DNA from: Cryptomeria japonica
Taxonomy: Eukaryota > Streptophyta > Pinopsida > Cupressales > Cupressaceae
Reading direction: 5' to 3'
Length of the DNA stretch: 64,000 nt
Assembly (NCBI RefSeq): GCF_030272615.1
Contig: NC_081413.1
Location: 609,531,209 to 609,595,208, forward strand
Numbering within the stretch: the stretch's first letter is position 1; every line of letters starts with the position of its first letter. The position numbers and the translations under genes were made by a program. Shown piece after piece: positions 39,801 through 51,800 of the stretch. Below the pieces are notes generated by a model. It was not told where the DNA came from. It did not search any database and saw only the letters and a program-made list of their open reading frames with translations.

Positions 39801-42800
39801 GTAAAATAAAATTGTTTCTTATTTAGAGTTTGGGGGATGAGTTTGCGGGATGGGTTGGATCCATTTTCATTAAAATATTTATGGGGCATTAAAATTAGTG
39901 AGGATGGGGTAAACCGTAAAAGACAAATGTAATCAGGGAACTTGCCCTTGATATGTAAGAAACATGTGGATGAGCCCCCAAACATATGGATTGTGTCTCC
40001 ATGTTTCACTACAAAAACATTTGCACAACAAACCACACACATGCAATCACCTCTGGATTGAAGCAACGGATGATGACAATCTTTGAATATCGCTGCCTTG
40101 ATGATCTTTTTCTGGGTAAAGAGACTCGACCTGCTACAGCTATACAAGATCAGGATAAGTTTGACGAGTGCAACCGGGAAGCGGTTGTGCTTATCAAGAT
40201 TTCAGTTACTGATGATCAGATGCCGCAAGTACCAATTGGCAAGACAGCTGCAGAGATCTGGGCTATTTTGAAGGATCTCCATGAGACATTAGATAAGAGC
40301 CGAGCTTTCTTCCTGAAGAACTAGCTATTTTCTATCATGATGGATGAGTGTATGTCCTTAGAGGAGCATCTCACAAAGATTAAGGACATTCGAGATTAAG
40401 GACTTCAACGAATGTTGACTTAAAATTTCCAGAGTTGTGCACCGAACTTCTACAGCAGGACTGTTCGAAACAACAGTTTGGTAGTAGTGCCACTTTGTCC
40501 TCCACTAAAGAAGCCTTCGCAACCAAATCCTTTCACAAGGATAAAGGCAAATCTCAATCATCTCAGCAGAAAGGCCCCAGTCAGTCTCAGGATAGCTCGA
40601 AGAAGAAGAAAGTTCAGTGTAACTATTGTCACAAATATGGCCACTTGATAAAAGGTTGTCAGAATCGGATAGATTCCGAACAGCGGAAGAAAGGAGGGTC
40701 TCAGCCTAAGGCCAATTTCGCAGAGCATTCAAAGCAAAAAGAATCTGCATTTTACGCTTTAATGGTGAAGCATCCTGTAGATCATCTGAAATCTTTTGCT
40801 TGGTATATAGACTCCGGTGCTTCTCGACACTTCACTCATCGACGTGATTGGTTCACAGACTTCTCACCTTTCATTGATTCAGTCATTTTTGGAGGAGGTG
40901 AAGAGTATACTGTTGTCGGCAAGGGCAACATTCAGATACAGTCTGGTGGGAGCAATCTCATTTTCCTCAATGTATACTACGTTCCTAGTATGGAACTACA
41001 CCTCTCCGTAAGCCAGATTTTGCGACACTCTCCTCAGCTTGATGTGGTATTCAGTTTACACAAGTGTTCGATTGTTGAGTGTGTGACTCGTCCTACTGTG
41101 GTTGTTGGCATTGAGGATCATGGTCTATACAAACTTGTGGATACAGGTGAATCACTTGAGCATGCCTTTGCAACTAAATCATCTTCTATCAGTAGTCTCC
41201 GACATTAGCAGTACGACCACCAGAACATTCACTACCTTGCTTAGCTTGTTTGGGAGGATCTTGTTCTTGGCTTACTTGAGATTCAGACTCAGAATGGTGA
41301 CACCATTCAAGGCTGGGAAGGAGCACAAGACACCATTTAAGGATGGTGACTCATGGCGAGCCTCAAAGGTATTGTAGTTGGTTCATACTGATGTATGTGG
41401 TCCAATGAATACACCTTTTGTTACCGGTTCCAGGTATTTCTTTCTTTTTGTTGTTGATTTTAGTTGTAAAATGTGGGTGTACTTTCTTAGACAAAAAACA
41501 AATGTGTTTACTGTATTTCAAAAGTTTAAGGCCTTAGTAGAAAAAGAGTCAGGCTGTCCCATAGTCACTCTTAGATTAGATAATGGGGGGGGGGAGTTTT
41601 GTTCCACTACTTTCTCCACCTTTTGTGATACACACGACATCAAACGCCAGTTAACCACACCTTACACTCCTTAGCAGAACGACGTTGTAGAACGTCTCAA
41701 CTGCACTATCACTGAAATGGCTAGGTCAATGTTGGAACACAAGAATTTTCCCAAGAAATATTGGGCGGAAGCAGTAGACATCAAAGTCTATCTCCTTAAT
41801 CGATCTCCCACACAAGCTGTTAAGGGGAAGACTCCCGAGGAAGCCAGGATTGGTCGCAAACCTAGGATCAATTATCTGAAAGTCTTTGGCTCTTTAGCAC
41901 ATGTTTGGATACCAGATGCCAAGCGCTCCAAGTTGGATTCCAAGAGACAAAAACTTATATTCATAGGGTACAGTGACAACCACAAGGCTTACAGGTTGAT
42001 TGATGTAGACACTGATCATCTTATCTTCAGTCGTGATGTTGTCTTTGATGAAGAATGAGGACCTTTTTAGCTTTCCTCGTTTGAGCAAAATTATGAGGAT
42101 TGGCCTTTGAAGGCTACTAATTTGGGTGAACGTCTTCCATTTGGTTCACCTAATGGGAGGGATGATGCAGATTCTAAATTTAATGATGCACTACTTGAAT
42201 TTCCTTCGGATGATATTAATCTTCCTCTTGTTGAACTTGCTCGAGATCTTGTTCCAATTATTCCTCCTGCACTTGATGTTGGCTCTTCTACTCTCCGGCC
42301 TAAATGGTGGGCTAAGACTATAAGTGATCTTTGTCCCGATGATCTTTGCCGGTACGATAGATTTTTCTCCCTTTAGTACGGCTATGTTTGGGTACAGCTA
42401 TACAAATTATGTATGTATGCAAAATTTTCTCTGAAATATACAAAATTGCAAATACATTTGATATATCATATCATATTATATTTTATAATAATAATAATAA
42501 TAACATGACATTAAATCTTTTGATCGTATGATACTTCTGATTGTCATAAAGATAATTGATTGTCTAACTCGTGAGTTTTGATCTCCACTCTTAGACCTGT
42601 TCATTGTAATCAAATTTCTCATGTGACAAGAGATCCCAATAACTAGTGGGGGTTGGGAGCGGAGACCTTAATGACCCCTTCCTAAATTGCCCTAGAATCA
42701 CCTTCATGACAAATTAGGGTTAGGGTTACATCTTAGCAAGTAAAATATCTCTTTGAATAACGTGATTCTTGGATTTGAATCTTGCAATCATAACATAAGA

Positions 42801-45800
42801 AACATATACAATATATGTTTATTTAATTACTAGGGTTAGACAAAATCACAACATATTCATATACCATTAGTAATATTATACAAGCATATTAGGGTTTGGA
42901 GGAAGAGACATGATGGGTCCACCCAAAGCCATTTTTACACTAAGCCCAAGAGTGGATGTCTACAACATCTCTCTTGCTTGCTTAGCGGCTTGTACTTGCT
43001 TTCCCTATCAATGCCTCATCTCCCTAAAGATAGGTGCCATTTTGCGGAGTTGGGCGGGGGTCATAAGTGGGTTCCTCAACTCTTCTATGTAAGTGCTCTC
43101 TAGTCCTAGGAGCCAATATGGTCAACTCTAGGATGACCTACTTACTTAGCACTCTCAAACCCCTTTTGCTTACACCCCAGGCCCTTCCAACAAAATGGAT
43201 TTCAGACAATCAGGCATATCTACTATCATATACACATATTTAGTCATCATCTATAGTGTATAGGCAGCATTGGTATATATATGACAATCAAACATGACAT
43301 ACACTTAAACATCATTCACTATGTTTAAGCAAAATGTAAATATGTATACCACAATTGAGTTGGCAGATAATGATATTGATACTGCAGAAATAATGATTTG
43401 ATTCTTATTTAAGTACCCTGATCTGATCCTTCTCAATGGTCCAATGCTGCTGTCTTCCTGTGTAATTCGATCTCCCGAATGGACTGGTCTGCTTGAATGA
43501 TTTCCTAATGCTTTGATGGTTGATTGATTTTCTGATGTGTGATTTGCTGATTGATGATTCTCAAGTGTGATGCCATGCCCTTCTACCATCTCCTCCCCTA
43601 TTCTTATATATTCTTCTTATTGTTGGGGAGTCATGTCATTTTGGTGGAAAAACTTCATTGAAAGTTGGTGTCTCTTCCAGAAACTTAACTGCGACCTTTT
43701 GTCTCTTTGTCCATCACACCTTTTGCCTTAACTAATCTATTTTGCTCACCACCGCATCTGATTATGGGTTAACAACTTGTGTTAATGTCAGCATCTATCA
43801 TTGTTTGTGTTATTACCTCCATATATGGATTGCCGCTGTATTGGGATTACGATTGCCATTTCAAATATTAACAAGACCATTGCTTAATAAATAATGAGGT
43901 CAAAGCTTGCTGCTTAATAAATAATGAGATGTGTCTGATCGAATATGCAGAAAATTGTGAAGTATTACAGAGTCAAACAATTTTCTGATTTCAGGATAGT
44001 GACTATGAATATGTAATGGCTAGGGTCATGTTGGTGAAGAGTGTGGGCATGATAGAGTTGAGGGGCAGCGCCCCTTGTGGGGGTCGAGGGGCAACACCTT
44101 TGTTGCGATACAAGGCGAGGTCGAGGGGCAACACTTTTGTGATGATATAGGGTGGGTTTGAGGGACAAATCCCCCATCGCCAAGCCCAAATTAAGACCTT
44201 AGAAACAACACAAACCTTCATGGCAATGCCATTTTCACAAATTTATTGCATAATTGCAAAATCAGGTATTAGGAACATTTTTGCCCTTGGATTTGGTTGG
44301 CCCTCGGGGTCGCTCAGCAGTGGCTTGGGAATGCCTAGGGTGCCTGTCTGAGATCTTGAGCATACCAAGGCCGCTTCCATCGTAGGACCCATAGCTGCTT
44401 CTATTTGGCATGGGATCAAGACCTCCAAGTGGCATACCCAGTAACATATCTTAATGACAATATGCCACTTTGAGGGGGCAACCTTCTTATCTAGTTCAAG
44501 GGGGATACTATTGTGCGTTGCACACGCTCGCTGTCGCCGACAGGGTCCCCCTTCTTGTTTTTGAGCCTTTCGTTCTCTCCTTGTTGAGTTTCGCGCAGAG
44601 TGTCTCGCGTCTTTTCGAGCGAGTCCGCGACTGGTCCGTAAAGTGATGATGTCAAAGAAAAGAGCCGATGAATCCATCAGGCTAGTCTAGCCCTCGGGCG
44701 CGAATGCCAAGAGTTTGAACGAAGTTTTGAAAATCGCCTTGGATAGGTGTAAGGTGATAGAAATTGGCGAAGCCTGCCAAGCAAGAGCAGTGCGTCTAAA
44801 GGTCGCACGAGGACCCAAAGTCGCCGTTTTTCACACAAGAGCGATGAGGTAGATTGCATAAGGTTTGTCTCCGCGATGTTTGTGATGATTTTCGCCTGTT
44901 GGTGAAGGAGCGAATTTCCTGGCCAAGTGCCAGGGTTGCAGAACTTGCCCAAGTGCCCAAGCTTGCGCTTCTCGAGGAGAAAGTTAAATCGCCAACATCG
45001 CTCTAGGAGTACAATTTTGGACTTTCATTCCAAAACTGATACAAAATCCAAAATTTGTGAAATCTGGCGAAAATTGGCAAAGGGTCCGAAATTTCAAGAA
45101 GTTGCTAGAATTGCCTTATGGGCCGAATTTCGGACCCAGAGGCCAAGTGGTAAAACTTCAAAAGGTTAAAGAAATTGCCAAACTCGCCCAAGGGGCCGAA
45201 TTTCAGACCCTAGGGCAAAAATTTCAAAATTCGAAATTTCCCAAAACTGTTTAAAGGTCTGAAAATGCTTAAAAGGTTTGTAAGAGACCCCAAGAGCTCC
45301 GAATTTCGCCTAAAACTTCAATTTCGGACCATGGGGCCGAAATTTAATATTTGGAAGAGTTGCAAAAACCCCCAAATTGTCCGAAATTTCACTTAAGACA
45401 CCAATTTCGGACCCTGGGGGCTAAATTGGAGAATATGATGAAGTTGTAAAAAGCGATGGGGGGTCCAAAGTTTGCAAGAATGGGCAAAAGGTCCGAAGTT
45501 TTTTTTAAGTTGCAAAAGTGTGCTTAAACTCCGAAAATCTTCAAACTTGCGAAACGTGCCTTTTGGTCCGAAGTTTTTTTTTAAAAAAAAGATAAAGTTG
45601 CGAAAACACCTAAACACTCCGGAATTTACGAGATTGGCCTAGAGGTCCGAAGTTTTTTTATGCAAAAAGGCGTTCGAAGTCCGAAATTCGTCGAATTTGC
45701 GAAAATAGGGCTAAGCATCCGAAAATTACAAAAGCATGAGAGGGTCCGAAGTTTGCTATAAATTTGCGAAAAGTATTAAATGCTCTGAAAATGTCTTCAC

Positions 45801-48800
45801 TTCGCAAAACGTCTAAGCGCTCCAAAATTCGCTAGAAGGTTAGAAACCGCGAATTTGCAAAACATGCCAAATGGTCCGAAGTTTTGAAAATCGCAGAAGG
45901 AGGCGTCTATATGGTCTGAAGTCCACCCTTAGGGTTAGAATAATGCAATTTAAAGTTTGTAGAACTTCTCAAAACTCTGAAATCGCCAAAGGACGCGAAA
46001 ATCGCGAAGGATGAAATAGCTCCAAAGTTCACGTAGGCCGGGCAAATGCGAAGTATAGGTTTTGGAAGGGCCTCCATATTCGTCAAAGGGTCTGAAGTTG
46101 GAAGAGAAAATGCAGTTTAAAATTTGCAAAACAGTGCCCTAAGCTCTGAGATTTGCCATAAAACTTCAAACTGCAACGCGAAGAAGCAACATAAAGAATT
46201 CGAAGTTGAAAAATCCTCCATTCCTCCCGAGAGTTGCCTAGATCTAAGGTTGTGTGATAGCGCTCAAGCATTGCATTCAAGGTAAAACGCCATTCAAATT
46301 TGTAAAACCCCCTCCATGCTGCCGCATTTCATGTAAAGAGAGATCACGTCCGATTTTGAAAGGGAAAAAGAGCCAATTTCGCACAATTTGCATTCAAGGT
46401 AAAACGTTGCAAACCATTAATCATTCAAGTTCAGATTGCTAGTTACCCAAGGTAAAAGCCGTTTAAAAATGATAAATTCCTTTCAAACAGCAATCGTGAA
46501 AATTTGAATCAAGAAGATAACCGTTGGAATTCAAAACTTTGCAGAATTGTCCATTTGTCTTTACGCAACAAGGTTGGGCAATTCCTCGCCATCCGTTTTT
46601 GTCAGGTAAGTGCATTTTGTCTCTCGTAATCATCTGAAATGCTTATTAATCAAATGGACGCCTATGCAAAACTGATTAGAATGCTTGAATTTTCGAAATC
46701 TGCATCTTTTTCGCTTGAAAATGTTGTGCAAAGCAATCAAAACTAGAATTTGCTCCTAAGATTTAACTAGAAATTGCATTTTTCAAACTAAGGAAAATTT
46801 TTCAAGCTTTGTCCCTATTGAAAATAAATCCAAAATGCTTAAGTATAAATTCGCAATCAAAAGCTTCATGAATACTTTGGTTTAAAATCAATCAAGCTTT
46901 TAGCTAGAAATGTCGCTCCATGCCCAATCTCAATTTTGAATTAATCCTTGAATGCTGGAGTATTCTCTATCTAACCCGCCTTACTTCTTTGTGTATCGCT
47001 TTGTAATCTGCGTCCGACTGTGCAAGATAAATGCCTAAATCAGCGGTAGAATCATCAAAGACACCCGCTGTAGTCGAGACATCGCGAGCATCCAAATCAG
47101 ATATCCCACGCAAAGTTGAAAGGATGAAATACCAGTATCAAAGAGGAGGATTGAGGGAGTCAAAAGTGCAGAGCGTCTGGGACAATATCGGTGATACCGA
47201 CCTAGGCCATATTGACATCCAGGACTTCAGGAATCGGGTCTTCTCCCCTAACGCCTACGGCAAGCCTAGACAGATGGTGGAAAGTGGCATCGCCCAAGCG
47301 GCAGGATTTCCTCCAGCAGTACAAAACTATGAGTTAGTGGTAGAGGTCGCCCAACACTATCAGCCAAATTCCAGATTGGTGCTCCTTGAAAACATGACCA
47401 TCGCCAACTTCACTCCTGAGGCTATCGGCGACGCATTCGACATTCCCTGCCCAAACAATCCTACAGCCACAACCATAGATGAAGCACAAGGGGCATATGA
47501 ATCCGGCTCGATGCAAAGCACTGATCAACGAAGAGTGGTACAAGGAGAGAAGGCTTCCAAGCGCCAGAATTGTGAAAAAGACCCCAAGAAGTGATTTTCA
47601 GAACGAGCATGGGGATATGGTCACATTACTCAACCGAGTTATGGGACTTTCTAAATCCAACTACTTTGAAGAGTGGATGTTCTATTTCACAGAGCAAGTG
47701 TTCGCTGGGAAGTCTAAATTTGACTGGGCCCAGATCATAAGCAACAACATCCACACCCAGTTGATAGAGCTTGAAACGAAGAAATCCTTCACTATGACCT
47801 CTTACTTGGTCTACATGTTTGCCAAGAACTAGCCGCTGCCAGGTTTGATAATGAAAGGTGAAATCGGGAATGGGCCTGGCCAGGTGAAGGTCTATGATTG
47901 TTACCCGCAGCTGCACTACCAAGATATTGGCCAGAGGGAAAAGAGCAGCCCAGCTTATGCAGTTGGCCAATATGAGCGCGTCAATGACGCCTTCACAATG
48001 CGCTTGGTCAGGCTAATGCAGGGAGGATTACACATAAGGCTCTCAGAGCAAGCTACTATTCTAGTATAGAGGTATGGAGCTTGGTTCATTCAATTCCCAA
48101 GGTTCTCCTATATCCGAATAGCAGGCTTTGATGGTGCCCCTCTCTGACTTCCACGGTACCGAATCGACAAAATAATTCTTATGGAGGTCGCAAGGTAGTC
48201 ACGTCCGGCGGCCATCTTACTCGGAGAAAGCAAGCAGGTTGGATTCGCATTCCCCATGATCATAGGCAACCATGATGTCCACCTGAAGACCCCTACCCTA
48301 GCAAAGGAATCCCTCGCAGAGCTGGCCTCTTATGGTCTACAGGACCATTTTCCGATAAAATATTTAGATCACGATAATCTGGCAAAGAGAGCCTATGGCA
48401 GGCGGTACAGAGCAAAGGAATTAGTTGAAGACTATTGGAAGAATTGCTCTGTTGACTACGAGGTCCGAAGACGTGAGTATTCTAGGCTGAGTGTGCAGCA
48501 AGTGCGACTCTTTGAATACCATCGGGTCCTAGATTAGCTCACAAATTCAGGGAATTGCCTCCAAGTCCAAGAATTTGAAGCAGTAAGGCATCTCTTGCCA
48601 GGCGTTGATTGGTCCCAGGACCCAATCACTGATTTCGAGGTAGTCATGGCAGCCCCAGCAAGGTACACAGATCAATGGTTACATCAACAGATTGAGAGGC
48701 TAATTTACGAAGGAGTCCAATTCACCTACCACCTAATGGGTAGCCTTGATTCTCAGTCCTCCGAAGATGAGGGAATGTCCAGTCCACCTAGGGAAGAAAT

Positions 48801-51800
48801 TGAGAAACCTTAGAAGAGAAAGAAAGCTAAGGCTTGCAGAGGGACTCAGACGTCCAAAAGAACAAGAAGGGAGAAGATTCCTATAAGGAGACCAGAGGTC
48901 ACGTCATCGTCAAAGGACCCCAGTTCGTCCAACGATGTAGTAGAATTGGATTATATACTTGCTCCGCCTTCCCAGAGTGACGTTGATGCGTTTGAAGCTA
49001 ATGATTCCCTCGCGCCCGACATGCTAGAAGCTGAGCTAAGAGCCCTTGAATCAACCGAACTGGGCAACCAAATAGAGGAAGGAGAGATTCCACCCATCCA
49101 GGGGGTCAAAGTGCATGCACCCACTCAACAGAGCCACCACGAGTTGCTGCTCCACAATACAGCCAAAGATGACTCTATTGTCGAAGGAGAGCAAAGGATA
49201 GATGAGACTCATGAGCTCGAAAGGACCGAAGAACAACCATCACATGAAGATACCAGACAATTGTTCAATGAAATAGGAGAAAATTCAGCTGCAAGCAAAG
49301 AACTTTGCACCTCTTCCACCCCTCCAGTAGCAGAGCAGCTGCGAATCTGTGATGAGTTGGCTGAAAACGTCAAAGAACAGAATGCAGACTTAACCTTATC
49401 ATCAGCCCAGACAGTGCCTCAAGAGTGGTTGATTGCCAGAGCCCAACGCAAGGCTGGCACCAAACCACCTATTGATCTAGAGGATATCTTCTCGCGCATA
49501 GACCAAGCAAAAGCTAAGGGGAAGAAAAAGCCCAAGGCATATTCTAGAGTGACCAAAGACGAGCCAAGGAACCGCACTCTTCACATTGCCACCCCGCCTG
49601 TAGACAAGCCAGCAAATCGGATTACATTGGCAGATTATAGCATCAGAACTGTCCCCATTGGACGAGCCACTAAGGAGCAAGAAAAAGAAGAATTCAAGGA
49701 TTCAGTGTAGAATATACTCAGGCAGCTCGAAGAGATAACAACTGAAAATGACATGTATCGGGCTCGTGCTGAGCAAGCCGAGGGATACATCAATCAGCTC
49801 CTGAGGCCACTACACAATACCTTCGAATCCCATACTCCCCCGACGGCATTGGCGCAAAGGACTACAACAGAATTTGAAGGAGTACGGGACACCGGAAGGG
49901 CCGTCAGGGAATGGATACAAGACATCAAGAAAAGGGGGGAGCAAATCCTTGAGGAAGTAAAAGAGATGGCCCACCATCGAGAACTCACTCTAGTCAAGTT
50001 ATTAGAGGTAAAGAGGGAATCCCTCCACATGCATGAAGTGGCTGCCACAACTCTCCCCCTTATGAGGGCTCTTTTTTGGACACGCGCAGATTCCTACATT
50101 GTCCGCCATCCTAGATCCTCATAGCATCAGCACTCTTAAGGAATGGTACTGGACTATCAACATGAAAAATGACACTAGAGAAAATATTGACAAAGAAAAT
50201 GACGCATGTGAGGTGATTTTGGGAAACATGCAAGAACTAGGTAAGACAATCCTCCGATCAATGGTTTCAGGATGGGAAAACGACTTGTCCGATGATGCAA
50301 TCCAGCCGGATTGGGAAGAAAGATTGGGAACAGATAGGATTACCTATTCCGCTAAAGACTTGAGTTTTGTTGGTCAGTTCCATTCATACATGTTATGCTT
50401 TGAGCGTAATTGCTCCAACTGGAAGGACGGTTTAAAGCACGTAGACCAGTATCTCGAAGGCATGCAATACAAAATTTGTCATCCTCCTATGCCTCCATTC
50501 AGTTTGCTATTCCAGTTATGCATCAGGTTCCAGGAATATGTTCGTGAGGAACATGCAGCAAGTCATGATCTGTGGCAAGAATATTTGCATGGCGAAGATC
50601 AATTTCTAGAAAAGGAGTGTGTGGCTGAAATAGAGAAAGTGATTTCTAAAAAGTGCTTTTTTCTCTCTAAATCTTAAAAGTGCACTTTTGCACCAAAATG
50701 TGACATTTGACTTTTAGTCAACAAAATGTAAAACTTTATATGGGCACCTTTTTGGATTATTTCTGAAATTGCTATAATTACCTTTTTGGGTAGTTATTGC
50801 TCCTTTTGGGGTCATTTGACTTTTAGTCAACAAAATGTAAAACTTTATATGGGCACCTTTTTGGATTATTTCTGAAATTGCTATAATTACCTTTTTGGGT
50901 AGTTATTGTTCCTTTTGGGGTGGTTGCTGATATTCGTCTCCCATTTATGGGTATGGGCAGCCATGTTTTATGGGTGAATCTAGGCCACTTGTTTAGATTA
51001 GATCTGGGCCATTCATCCTTTTTTGAAGCCTATTTAAAGGGGACTGGTTTCCCTTATTTTGTAAGAAGTTCTTGGATTGTTGCAAAAGCTTTGGCGAAAT
51101 TTACAGGAATTAATGCAAAGATTAAGATTGTTTTCAAGTTTCCTTGTGAGTGCATGGTCTCCTTCTTCACTTAATTTAGAAATCTTTCAGTTATGTTTAT
51201 TTCCTTTACATAGCATTTTCAAGCAAACATCTGATAGAATCATCGCAGTCCACACCATTGGGGAACGGCTGATTGCCTTTCTCTCTGCATGGTTAATCTG
51301 GACCTTTCATGCTTAGTTCAGTTATTGAATACTCACTATGAATGTAAAAGTGCTGATGTTGTACTTGATAACATGAAAAATCTCATTTTCCTTTGAAGAT
51401 TGCACTAGATTTATGCAAACACTATGCTTGAGTAGCTGGTAATGCTTAGTCTTGTTATTTGGAGGCTTCCATCTATTTGATGAAACTGCTATATTAGTTA
51501 AAATTTACATTTCATGTATCTCTCTCTCTCCCTATCTTTCCCTCCTTTTTCCCCTTTTTTATCCAGAAAATCTGCAATCCCATTAAAAAGCAGTATCAAC
51601 TTAACCGAAATCATTTGATAGAAAGATTATAAAAGTTCCAAGGAACTTATCTATAAATTACCCATCCAATGTAATTCCCCCCTTGTGTTTCCAGCATAAA
51701 CACATCAAACCACTGAGAAATCCCACAGTCAAGACCTGACAAAAGAAACCTTGAGGTTGTCCCCTTTGATCAAATATAAAAAATAGCATTAGGGACTTCC

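Noticed and set aside
43377-43390. gatac followed by TG as the start of L copy D
   Set aside because: The gatac at 44504 is followed by sequence that aligns with the 5' ends of copies B and C, and its left flank matches the empty site; this one has neither.
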